A stretch of DNA of 64,000 nucleotides from a virus. The stretch spans positions 52,230 to 116,229 of the IMG/VR virus record IMGVR_UViG_3300015371_000003. One strand, 5' to 3'. Under the pieces are notes generated by a model. That model worked only from the letters and a program-made list of their open reading frames with translations. It did not search any database and was not told the DNA's origin. Each line of letters opens with the position of its first letter. The first letter of the stretch is position 1. Shown piece by piece: positions 41,940-49,125 of the stretch. The position numbers and the translations under genes are program-made.

Positions 41940-42908
41940 ATGGAACTACGAAACTTTGCCAGTGGCGATACTGACTATATTGCCAAACTGAATTCGAACA
42001 ATTCCGAGATTCAAGCGGCCATTGATGCGTTGCAGGCGGCAGCAGGGGCAGCAGGGGCGGGCACTGCGCTGTCGGCGGGTCTATTTATCAGTTCCCTGTG
42101 TAATGGGGAAGATTGTCTGATCGGTCCCGGCAGTTACACCCTCACTCAGAATCCTACGTCGGTGACGGTGAGTCCCGGCAGTATATTTTTGGCGGGTTCT
42201 CAAGCGGTGGTGCAGTCGTTGTTGACGCCCACGCTGAATTTTTTGGGGCAGACGGCGGGCACCAAGTACATCGTGGTGGATGCGGCGGGCACGCCTGCGA
42301 TTCGATCCACGGCAGATGCGGGTGCGATTTATTCGGTGTTTTGGACAGGCAGCGGGTTTCTCGGGGAACCGGTGCGTATCGCGTCCGTGTTATCGGATGC
42401 TGATGAAGATACAGCGGCCCGACTCAGTACGGCCCTTGGGGATTTGGAATCGCCTCCAAACGATAAACCGTTCGACACGTTGGATGATCGGCTGGAAGCC
42501 ATTGAATTGGTGGCGACTCAAGCCAAAGCCCTCGCAGGGGGGACTCGAAAAATTGGGGCGACGGTGGATGGTTCGACAGGGGTGAAAGGAGCCATCCAGA
42601 TCGATTTTGCAGGCACCATCATTGGATGGAGCATCATTGCCGATCAACCGGGGGATATCACGGTGACGGTGAGTCGAGCGTCCTCCTCTCCACCTGATGA
42701 CGCCCCGGCGATTCCCGATCCGGTGGCAGACAAGATTTCGGCCAGTGCGCCCATTCAGTTGGTCGGTGCCCAATCAGCGTCTGGGAATGAATCGGATGTC
42801 TCGACGTGGGATCCGGATTTGTTGCCGTGGGACGTGGTGCAATTTGCTGTAACTGCGGCCACGACACTCACGAGTGCCACGTTGTATCTCCGCATTGCTC
42901 CGCTGTAA
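41940..42908 (+). CDS. Tail appendage protein
   Basis: 322 residues. The start (MELRNFASGDTDYIAKLNSNNSE) is a typical N-terminal anchor of phage appendage proteins, followed by an Ala-rich helix, a beta-rich body, a short linker with a predicted coiled coil (residues about 175-200) and a C-terminal beta domain (KGAIQIDFAGTIIGWSIIADQPG) of the kind found in fiber tips. Likely part of the receptor-binding apparatus. Confidence 0.6.
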   Translation: MELRNFASGDTDYIAKLNSNNSEIQAAIDALQAAAGAAGAGTALSAGLFISSLCNGEDCLIGPGSYTLTQNPTSVTVSPGSIFLAGSQAVVQSLLTPTLNFLGQTAGTKYIVVDAAGTPAIRSTADAGAIYSVFWTGSGFLGEPVRIASVLSDADEDTAARLSTALGDLESPPNDKPFDTLDDRLEAIELVATQAKALAGGTRKIGATVDGSTGVKGAIQIDFAGTIIGWSIIADQPGDITVTVSRASSSPPDDAPAIPDPVADKISASAPIQLVGAQSASGNESDVSTWDPDLLPWDVVQFAVTAATTLTSATLYLRIAPL

Positions 42909-42917
42909 ACGAGGCAC

Positions 42918-44504
42918 ATGGCGTTTGCACTCACAACTTCTCTGACGGCGGGCCTCGGTGCCAGTGGTGGCACCACGGGGACGTTTGATTCAACCGGCGC
43001 GAAGCTGATCGTTGTCGGGGTGTCCTATTACAACGGGGGTGGGGGCGCACCTTCCAGCATCAGTGATAACAAGGGCAATACCTACATTCCGACCACACTC
43101 CGAGCAGCGGTGAACGTTGCCCATCGTTTTTACTATGTGCTCAATCCCACCGTAGGCACAGGGCACACGGTCACGATATCTGGGTCGAATTTCTATCCCG
43201 GTGTCGTGATTCAGGCGTTTAGTGGGAATGGGACGTTTGACGTACAGAATGGAGCCGGATTTAACGGTCCCACTCCTCCGCAGAGTGCGGGATCGATTAC
43301 GCCTACTGCGAACAATTCGCTGGTGGTGACAGGCTTCGCGTCGGATAACGTCGCAAGCCCCACGACCAGTGGATTTACCGTCACGACGCAGGCGTATGGC
43401 GCAGGCGTCAACATGACGGGCGCGTCGGGGTACGTGGTGCAGACCACGGCGACTGCCGTGAATCCGTCGTGGTCATGGTCTACCGCCCCCGCAGGCGTCA
43501 AAGATGTCGCGTTATCCGTCATCTCGTTTACGGTGGCGGCAACTATTCCGACGAGAGTCCAGACCACCGCTAAACTTCAACGGTCGAATACGAACACGGC
43601 GACGATTACGTTTGCGGGGGCACAGCCTACCGTTGGGAACGCGATTGTCATTCCCATCATTGGATGGAATTCTGGTTCCATCTCTGCCACGGATAACTAC
43701 GGCAATACCTATAACTTGGCGCGGCAGACCAACAATGGCAGCGTCAACGTTCATGCGTTGTATTGCGGGCGGGTCAATGCGTCTGGATCCGGGTTCACGA
43801 TCAACGTGCTGTCCTCCGTCAATCAGTACTGGATCTTGTGCGCGATTGAAGTCACGAATATTGGAACGGGTTTAACGGCGAATCAAACTGCGGTAGCGAC
43901 GGGGAACAGCACGGCTCCGTCCGTGACGACTCCCACGTTGCTGTCCACCTCTACCGATGCGTTTCTGTTGGGCGTGATGGGGTGCGGCGGGGGGCAATCC
44001 TCTATTACCGTGGCCGGAGGGTGGACGCAGGAAGTCGAAGAATTACCGTTTTCGATTGTGCCGGGGGAGGCGGATAGTAAATCCATCACAGGAGCGGTTG
44101 GCACGACGGAAACGGTGTCATGGACGCTCGCTTCGTCAGCGACGTGGGCCACGGCTATTGTGGTGTTTGTCCCGGCCTTTGTTTCAGCCGAAGAACGAGT
44201 CTCCCAAGATGTAGTGGAGATTGTGGCCCTCCCCGGCACGACCGGGCGCGTCTCCCAAGATGTGGTGGAAGCGATTACGCTGCCCCCCTCCTCCGCGCAG
44301 TTGACGCAAGGGGTGGTGGAAGTTCTGAGTCTCCCGGCGATTGAGTCTCGGGTAACGCAACAGATTGTGGAAACGCTGAGTGTGCCACTGGCTCCGGTGC
44401 GAGTCACGCAACTCGTGGTCGAAGTGCTGTTTCCCACGCCCCCGAGTGGAGTGGTGAATTCGGTGTGGTTGGGGGAGCGAGTCGGGAACATTTGGGTGGA
44501 ATAG
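42918..44504 (+). CDS. Appendage protein with two related beta domains and five 17-residue repeats
   Basis: 528 residues. Two beta domains, about 10-205 and 215-420, share a pattern LIVVGVSYYNG...ISDNKGNTY / IVIPIIGWNSG...ATDNYGNTY, so one arose from the other. Residues about 427-504 hold five tandem 17-residue units of the form RVSQDVVEIVALPGTTG. A short C-terminal strand pair (VVNSVWLGERVGNIWVE) ends the protein. This architecture fits a receptor-binding or decoration protein with a repetitive stalk. Confidence 0.6.
   Translation: MAFALTTSLTAGLGASGGTTGTFDSTGAKLIVVGVSYYNGGGGAPSSISDNKGNTYIPTTLRAAVNVAHRFYYVLNPTVGTGHTVTISGSNFYPGVVIQAFSGNGTFDVQNGAGFNGPTPPQSAGSITPTANNSLVVTGFASDNVASPTTSGFTVTTQAYGAGVNMTGASGYVVQTTATAVNPSWSWSTAPAGVKDVALSVISFTVAATIPTRVQTTAKLQRSNTNTATITFAGAQPTVGNAIVIPIIGWNSGSISATDNYGNTYNLARQTNNGSVNVHALYCGRVNASGSGFTINVLSSVNQYWILCAIEVTNIGTGLTANQTAVATGNSTAPSVTTPTLLSTSTDAFLLGVMGCGGGQSSITVAGGWTQEVEELPFSIVPGEADSKSITGAVGTTETVSWTLASSATWATAIVVFVPAFVSAEERVSQDVVEIVALPGTTGRVSQDVVEAITLPPSSAQLTQGVVEVLSLPAIESRVTQQIVETLSVPLAPVRVTQLVVEVLFPTPPSGVVNSVWLGERVGNIWVE
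44196..44429 (+). repeat. Five in-frame 51-bp coding repeats
   Basis: Units start at 44196, 44247, 44298, 44349 and 44400, the fifth incomplete. Consensus (R/Q)(V/L)(S/T)Q-(D/x)(V/I)VE-x(L/I)xLP. Amino acids are conserved better than codons, so the array is under protein-level selection. Confidence 0.85.
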
Positions 44505-44505
44505 T

Positions 44506-44519
44506 TGCACTCAATTGCC
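44506..44519. repeat. 14-bp palindrome copy 15
   Basis: TGCACTCAATTGCC between the last tail gene and 44531, touching the ribosome binding site. Confidence 0.7.
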
Positions 44520-44530
44520 ACGGAGGGTCT

Positions 44531-44935
44531 ATGTTGCCGGATCGTCAGGGAGAGGCACAGGATTACGCGCAGTGCATGACATTGACGCGGTATTTCTATC
44601 CCCCATCGGAGCGGCCTGATGTGATATTGCAGGCCCAACTCCAAGAAGCGGAGCAGGTCGTAGACAAACTCATCGTGCGCCCGTTGCTGCCCCACCAACG
44701 GGAGGCGTTGTTGTGTCTCGTGTCTGATGTGATCGCAGGGTTAGCCACGGCTCCGCCCCCCGTGAAGTTGGAGAAAAGTTTCCTTGTCTCAGCCCTGAAC
44801 AAAGGCATGTTCCAAATCGCGGCGGCGGAATTCCATGTGTTCTGCTACGCGAAGGGGAAGGTGCAAACCCGACTCTGGCAGAAGCGGCGGGCCGAATCTT
44901 TTCTCTTTACCACGGGGCAGTTGCTTTTCGAATAA
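44531..44935 (+). CDS. Helical hypothetical protein
   Basis: 134 residues from ATG 44531 after GGAGGG. Mostly alpha-helical (VILQAQLQEAEQVVDKLIV, HQREALLCLVSDVIAGLA), no membrane segment. It follows the last tail gene and copy 15 of the 14-bp palindrome, which lies next to its ribosome binding site, and precedes a promoter, so it may belong to either module. No function assigned. Confidence 0.55.
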   Translation: MLPDRQGEAQDYAQCMTLTRYFYPPSERPDVILQAQLQEAEQVVDKLIVRPLLPHQREALLCLVSDVIAGLATAPPPVKLEKSFLVSALNKGMFQIAAAEFHVFCYAKGKVQTRLWQKRRAESFLFTTGQLLFE

Positions 44936-44949
44936 ACCTCTGCTACAGT
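44921..44949 (+). promoter_or_regulatory. Promoter for the AAA+ ATPase gene
   Basis: TTGCTT (44921-44926), 17-bp spacer, TACAGT (44944-44949), 34 bp before the ATG at 44983. The element overlaps the 3' end of the preceding gene. Confidence 0.6.
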
Positions 44950-44982
44950 AGACCCGGCACCAATGGAGTGGCTGGTTAGGTC

Positions 44983-46185
44983 ATGATTTCGTTCGAAATT
45001 GCATTCAAGGCGCATCTCCCGTTTATCGGGATTCGCACCGATGATCCGGTCAATGTCCGCATGGTGTTGCAGCAGTTGACCGGGAAGCCGGTGCAACCAC
45101 TGCCAACTGTCCGAACGGCCCCGGTCGGGGACAGCTATCTCTGGTGGACGGAGAACCCGGACCACATCACCACCGATATGTACCGTAAGCTGTGTGCAGC
45201 GACGGCGAGTGCCGTGGTGATCAACCCGGACAAGCCCAATCCGCTGGTCTACGACACGGGCATTCTGCCCACGCCCAACGAGTTTTACCGTGACTACCTC
45301 AAGAATTTCGTGGCGGCGGAGCAGATCGAACCAATTGTCCAACAATTGAAGGGGTTGTCTCTCAAAACCGCCCAAGAGGTCGTACAGTTGACGATGGCGC
45401 GGGTGCAATCGATTGCCCCGCATGAGGTGCGGAAAACCCGGCAGATGATGGGCGGGGAAACCCCCGGCCTGATGGCTCTGGAAACGGATTACGACTTTTA
45501 CGAGTGGCCTACGGCCCTCAAAGAGTGGTTGACGCTGAATGAAAGCTATTTTCTGGACCTAAACACCCCTCAGCAACTGGTCCCTCGTGGCCTCTTGTTG
45601 GGCGGGGAACCGGGCGTCGGCAAGACCATGGCGGCAAAGGTCTTAGCCAAGCATTGGGACGTACCACTGTTCCGATTGGACATCTCCACCAGTTTGAACC
45701 GCTATCTGGGGGAGAGCGAGAGCCGGATCGCCCGGAATATGGCGGTCATTGAACAGAACGCCCCGTGCGTCTGGTTGCTGGATGAAGTGGAGAAGCTGTT
45801 CGTCAGCAATGGGGACGAAGGCACCACCCAACGCATCCTGAGTCAGATGCTCTGGTGGCTCCAAGCCCATACGTCTCGTGTGCTCACCATCATGACCACG
45901 AATAACCTTGCGGGAATTCCCAAAGAGTTGTATCGTGCGGAACGGCTGGACAAGGTGTTGCACCTTGAAAAGCTGTCCCTGTCGGGAGCCAAGGCGTTTG
46001 CGGTCCAAGTGTACGAGTCGGTGCTCAAGACACCCATTCCACAGAAACGGGCCAAGGCACTGCGGGAGATGCTGGACAAGGGGGACAAAGGTACCTATGC
46101 CCATGCGGAAGTGCGAGTCCTCGTGTATGAGGCAATAAAGGCCCAAAACTGGCTAGTTGACAAACCTTCGGAGCCTGTGTTATAG
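44983..46185 (+). CDS. AAA+ ATPase
   Basis: 400 residues. A helical N-terminal domain of 190 residues precedes an AAA core: Walker A GGEPGVGKT (207-215), Walker B VWLLDEVEKL (about 263-272), sensor 1 MTTNN (about 303-307) and an arginine-finger region ELYRAERLDK. The core resembles the FtsH/p97/CbbX type rather than helicase loaders. Phages carry such ATPases in early regions with roles that are mostly unproven, such as remodelling of host or phage complexes. It has its own promoter. Confidence 0.8.
   Translation: MISFEIAFKAHLPFIGIRTDDPVNVRMVLQQLTGKPVQPLPTVRTAPVGDSYLWWTENPDHITTDMYRKLCAATASAVVINPDKPNPLVYDTGILPTPNEFYRDYLKNFVAAEQIEPIVQQLKGLSLKTAQEVVQLTMARVQSIAPHEVRKTRQMMGGETPGLMALETDYDFYEWPTALKEWLTLNESYFLDLNTPQQLVPRGLLLGGEPGVGKTMAAKVLAKHWDVPLFRLDISTSLNRYLGESESRIARNMAVIEQNAPCVWLLDEVEKLFVSNGDEGTTQRILSQMLWWLQAHTSRVLTIMTTNNLAGIPKELYRAERLDKVLHLEKLSLSGAKAFAVQVYESVLKTPIPQKRAKALREMLDKGDKGTYAHAEVRVLVYEAIKAQNWLVDKPSEPVL
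45404..45417. repeat. 14-bp palindrome copy 16
   Basis: TGCAATCGATTGCC in the AAA+ ATPase gene (V-Q-S-I-A). Confidence 0.65.
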
Positions 46186-46186
46186 T
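46157..46186 (+). promoter_or_regulatory. Strong promoter upstream of the acidic protein gene
   Basis: TTGACA (46157-46162), 18-bp spacer, TATAGT (46181-46186). It overlaps the end of the ATPase gene and lies 44 bp before the ATG at 46230. Confidence 0.75.
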
Positions 46187-46229
46187 TGATGCCGGGTCAC
46201 GAATGACCCCCATCAATGGAGTGAATGAC

Positions 46230-46850
46230 ATGAGTGAATCCACCGCCCCGATTGCCCCGCTTCGCTACCGAGGATCCTACAGCCAGTATGTGGACATCGC
46301 CATCCGTGGCGAGGAGCATCTGGGCATCTCCGCGCAGTACCAGATCCACCCGTCCAACGTCGGCTTCGTGATCATCCGATTCGTGTCACATGGCGCGGGC
46401 AAGCCCAAGCCGGAGAACTACACGCGCCTGTCCCTTCGGGAAGGGGCCAAATTCAAGACGTTTGGCGACCACTCCGAGGTCTTTCATGGCGTCCGTCTGA
46501 ACAAGGTGGCGGTGCCGGTGTTCAAGCCTGCCGTGCAGCCGTTCGAAGTCGGCGCATTCGCAGTCACGTCGAATCTCTACCCCACTCTTGCGGCGTGGGT
46601 GGCGGAACAGATCACGGCGGAAGGTTTCGAGTTGACAGTGCCCGATGTGGCGGCACTCATTCAGGACCAGATCGAAATTCAACCCACGGATCCCTCGACG
46701 GTCGAGAGCGTGGTGGAGTTTCCGGATCTGACGGATCCGAAGAACAAGACGAAGGCGAAGAAGTCGTACACGCCCGATCCGGAACCGGAAGACGAGGAAG
46801 ACGAAGACGGCGACGAGTCGGATGAGGAATCCGAAGACTGGTTGAACTGA
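46230..46850 (+). CDS. Protein with long acidic C-terminal tail
   Basis: 206 residues. A compact domain (residues 1-150) is followed by a basic stretch (KNKTKAKKSYTP) and then about 25 residues rich in Asp/Glu ending in DWLN. Acidic tails ending in an aromatic/hydrophobic tip are used by SSB proteins to recruit partners, so a nucleic-acid-binding or chaperone role is possible. A better SSB candidate exists at 55973. It has a dedicated strong promoter, suggesting high early expression. Confidence 0.55.
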   Translation: MSESTAPIAPLRYRGSYSQYVDIAIRGEEHLGISAQYQIHPSNVGFVIIRFVSHGAGKPKPENYTRLSLREGAKFKTFGDHSEVFHGVRLNKVAVPVFKPAVQPFEVGAFAVTSNLYPTLAAWVAEQITAEGFELTVPDVAALIQDQIEIQPTDPSTVESVVEFPDLTDPKNKTKAKKSYTPDPEPEDEEDEDGDESDEESEDWLN

Positions 46851-46981
46851 ACCGAAAAACGCTCAGGGTAAGCGAGTAGGGACGCCGGGAGGTCGCAGGG
46901 CCATGCGGACATCGGTGAGCAATCTGGGCGGGGGGAGATGCGCGTCCTAGCAGGCTCCTCCACTTTTTCAAGGAGTGAAGT
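46851..46981 (+). other. 131-nt structured noncoding gap
   Basis: No gene is visible. TAGG-G-ACGC near 46878 can pair with GCGTCCTA near 46943 to enclose a GC-rich segment, and ACGCT/AGCG forms a small hairpin at its 5' side. Next to the following gene, CTCCT (near 46952) can pair with AGGAG of its ribosome binding site, which would limit translation of 46982. Confidence 0.4.
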
Positions 46982-47785
46982 ATGAAGCACGTGTCGTTGG
47001 CGGAACGCCTTCAAGCCAAACTGCAAAAGTTGGGGCTGTCGAAGCGCAAGGCCACCACGCTGGCGCAGGGGGTGACGCCCACGGCACAGCGGGCGAAGGT
47101 GTCAGGGACCGTCACGGAGAAGCTGGTGGCGCGGCTGATTGCCTTGGGCCTGACGAAGAAGAAGGCGGCGGAACTGGCAAAGGGGCTGGCCCCGGTTGTG
47201 CGGGCGTCCATCAAGGCCAAGGCCAAGCAGAAACAGATCAAGCTGGCCGAGGTCGAGGATGAGATGGTCAACCAGACGGTGGAGCAGACCACCGATGAGG
47301 CCGAGGATGAGGCACTGGATAAGGTGGCTCCTCGTGTCAACGGGCATCGGGTCCGTCTGGATCTGCCGGTCGTGCGTCGGTCCACGTGGATGAATACCCG
47401 TGTGACGGGGATCGAAATACTCCGGGTCATGGATGGTCTGACCACGGAAGCGACCTATCTCGTGGCGGCGGTCAAGAGTGATCAGGGCATTGTGGCCGTC
47501 CGTCAATTGGGTACGGATTTCTACAACGTGAAGTTCTATCCGACCATGCGGTACTGGGATCGGACCCCGGATGAACTGCTGTCCGTGGATGGGGCGTCGG
47601 AGTACCTGCAACGGCAGTGGTACGAGCGGGTGCATGTGACCAAGGCGGGGCTGGCAATCATCCTGAAGTCGGTGGACAATCGGCCCAAGATCAAGCAGGT
47701 GCTGGACCGGCTGTTGTCGGTGACAGCCACGGTGCTGGTCAAGGCGTTCGATCATCTACACAAGCGGATCGGCGCGGCGGCGTAA
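46982..47785 (+). CDS. Basic, possibly nucleic-acid-binding protein of unknown function
   Basis: 267 residues. The N-terminus holds two related helical motifs, LQKLGLSKRKATTLAQGV (about 14-31) and LIALGLTKKKAAELAKGL (about 52-69), both Lys-rich and similar to small DNA-binding helix pairs. A basic helix and then an acidic stretch (EDEMVNQTVEQTTDEAEDEALD) follow, then a globular C-terminal domain. A phage nucleoid or RNA-binding role is possible. Its ribosome binding site may be masked by an upstream hairpin. Confidence 0.55.
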   Translation: MKHVSLAERLQAKLQKLGLSKRKATTLAQGVTPTAQRAKVSGTVTEKLVARLIALGLTKKKAAELAKGLAPVVRASIKAKAKQKQIKLAEVEDEMVNQTVEQTTDEAEDEALDKVAPRVNGHRVRLDLPVVRRSTWMNTRVTGIEILRVMDGLTTEATYLVAAVKSDQGIVAVRQLGTDFYNVKFYPTMRYWDRTPDELLSVDGASEYLQRQWYERVHVTKAGLAIILKSVDNRPKIKQVLDRLLSVTATVLVKAFDHLHKRIGAAA

Positions 47786-47790
47786 ACAGT

Positions 47791-47875
47791 TGAGTCGAAG
47801 GTGTCTGCCGATATATCTGAATAAGGCAGCAGGGATGGCTTGTGAGCCTCCTCGTCATGGGCATCCTTCGACTCA
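47791..47875 (+). ncRNA. Candidate three-way-junction RNA upstream of the lipoprotein gene
   Basis: Perfect 11-bp outer arms TGAGTCGAAGG (47791-47801) and CCTTCGACTCA (47865-47875) enclose two small hairpins, CTGCC/GGCAG and GGCT/AGCC. It occupies most of a 114-nt gap in a genome with almost no gaps. A possible promoter (TTGAGT, 17 bp, ATATCT) overlaps it. It could be a leader regulating the lipoprotein, an independent small RNA, or a large operator. Confidence 0.4.
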
Positions 47876-47899
47876 TTTATTCACATTTTCCATGAGGTA

Positions 47900-48457
47900 A
47901 TGAGGAAATTCGCAATGACGAAAGTAACGGTAACGGGAAGTCTCATCGTGCTGGCGGCTCTCATCCTGTCAGCGTGCGGCGGCAACGGCAACGGACCAAG
48001 CGGCAAGGTTCCGGATTATAGCGGCGGGTGGACCGGCAATTATACCGTCACCGGCTGTACGCAGTCGGGGGGCGTAGCACTGGCGAACCTCTGCGGATCG
48101 ATTGGCAATTCGGCTCCCTACACCTTCAGCCTGCAACAGAGCAGCCGGAGCGTGACAGGCACCTTTGCACTCGGATCTATCGGCTTCCCTTCGACGGGTG
48201 GGACGATTGATGACGGTGGCGGGCTGACGCTCCAAGGTACGACCCTCTCGAATGGTGTGACCATCATTGTGACGTGGCACCTGACGAATAACGGCACGCT
48301 TGGCGGAACCGTCACACAGAACTGGACATCGACCACGCTGGCCGGTCAAGCCAATGTGGTGGGGACGTTGACCAACGCGATTCGGAGTAAGGCCGCAGTC
48401 GTGGAAGGCGTCCGACCGGCGACGTTGGAAGGGTTGCTGAAGGCGCTCAAGGAATAA
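47900..48457 (+). CDS. Lipoprotein with lipobox signal peptide
   Basis: 185 residues (ATG 47900; ATG 47915 is an alternative start). A signal peptide (VTVTGSLIVLAALILSAC) ends in the lipobox LSAC, followed by GG and a Ser/Pro linker, so the mature protein would be a lipidated exported protein. The rest is beta-rich (GGWTGNYTVTGC ... YTFSLQQSSRSVTGTFALGS ... ITVTWHLTNNGTLGGTVTQNW) and looks like cellular lipocalin-like or META-like lipoproteins. In a phage this suggests surface exclusion of superinfecting phages, as Llp does for T5, but that is inference. Confidence 0.7.
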   Translation: MRKFAMTKVTVTGSLIVLAALILSACGGNGNGPSGKVPDYSGGWTGNYTVTGCTQSGGVALANLCGSIGNSAPYTFSLQQSSRSVTGTFALGSIGFPSTGGTIDDGGGLTLQGTTLSNGVTIIVTWHLTNNGTLGGTVTQNWTSTTLAGQANVVGTLTNAIRSKAAVVEGVRPATLEGLLKALKE

Positions 48458-48600
48458 CCAAGCTGTACAGCACGCGCCGATGCGTGTTCCTTTACGTCGG
48501 CACCCGGCGACGGGGTTCTCAAGTCGCGGGCTGTGCTCCGGTCTAAATTCCAAGGAGCAGCCGCTGAGGGCGTGGCGGGATACAAAGTAGACGCCCTCCA
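48458..48600 (+). other. Structured noncoding gap downstream of the lipoprotein
   Basis: The 176-nt gap before 48634 has no gene. ACAGC/GCTGT can close a multiloop holding two hairpins, CACGC/GCGTG and CGTCG/CGACG. Further 3', GAGGGCGT (48566-48573) and ACGCCCTC (48591-48598) form a perfect 8-bp stem followed by CATTCTTT, a possible weak terminator. Confidence 0.4.
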
Positions 48601-48605
48601 TTCTT

Positions 48606-48619
48606 TGCACTTAATTGCA
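48606..48619. repeat. 14-bp palindrome copy 17
   Basis: TGCACTTAATTGCA just before the GGAGGTGAT of gene 48634, at the entry to the replication block. Confidence 0.75.
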
Positions 48620-48633
48620 CGACGGAGGTGATC

Positions 48634-48858
48634 ATGGCCCGAGTGACCGTTTCCCCGTTTCGAGCACCAGAGTTTCCTTCTTCGAAGAAAAAGTCGCCCA
48701 CCAGAGGGTTGAAAGCCCGAGCCACGCGCTTCGCCAACGATGTTCGAACCTTCTGTGATTGGTACTTCACCGGCACCAATCGGCGGAAGCGGTCTGAAGT
48801 CAACGGGTACGTGGAGTGGTTGCGGGACCGATCCAAGCAAGCGGGGTGTACCAAATGA
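48634..48858 (+). CDS. 74-residue basic hypothetical protein
   Basis: ATG 48634 after GGAGGTGAT, a near-perfect ribosome binding site, so it starts the replication block with strong translation. The product is Lys/Arg-rich with helical segments (LKARATRFANDVRTFCDWY). No family recognised. Copy 17 of the 14-bp palindrome lies 15 bp upstream of the start codon. Confidence 0.6.
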   Translation: MARVTVSPFRAPEFPSSKKKSPTRGLKARATRFANDVRTFCDWYFTGTNRRKRSEVNGYVEWLRDRSKQAGCTK

Positions 48859-49109
48859 TTACGTGCAGTGCCACGGGTGAAAACGGCCAACGCATCATCG
48901 TGTTGGGCCTCACCGCCGAGAACGTGGACCTATTGGTGGACGGCAACGCGATTCATGTCAGTGCGGAGACGCATCCGGGGTTTCCCACGGATATCAACAT
49001 TCTCATCATGGTGAAGGAGACGGAGCAGGAGTTGTTGGAGGTGTTGAAGCCCTACATGGGTCCGGACACCAAGATCGTGCCCTACACCACGAAGTCCAAA
49101 CCGTCCTAA
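48855..49109 (+). CDS. 84-residue hypothetical protein
   Basis: ATG 48855 overlaps the previous stop (ATGA). Alpha/beta-looking protein (RIIVLGLTAENVDLLVDG ... INILIMVKETEQELLEVLKPYMG). No family recognised. Coupled to its neighbour. Confidence 0.6.
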   Translation: MITCSATGENGQRIIVLGLTAENVDLLVDGNAIHVSAETHPGFPTDINILIMVKETEQELLEVLKPYMGPDTKIVPYTTKSKPS

Positions 49110-49125
49110 AGACTCGGAGTCGTTT

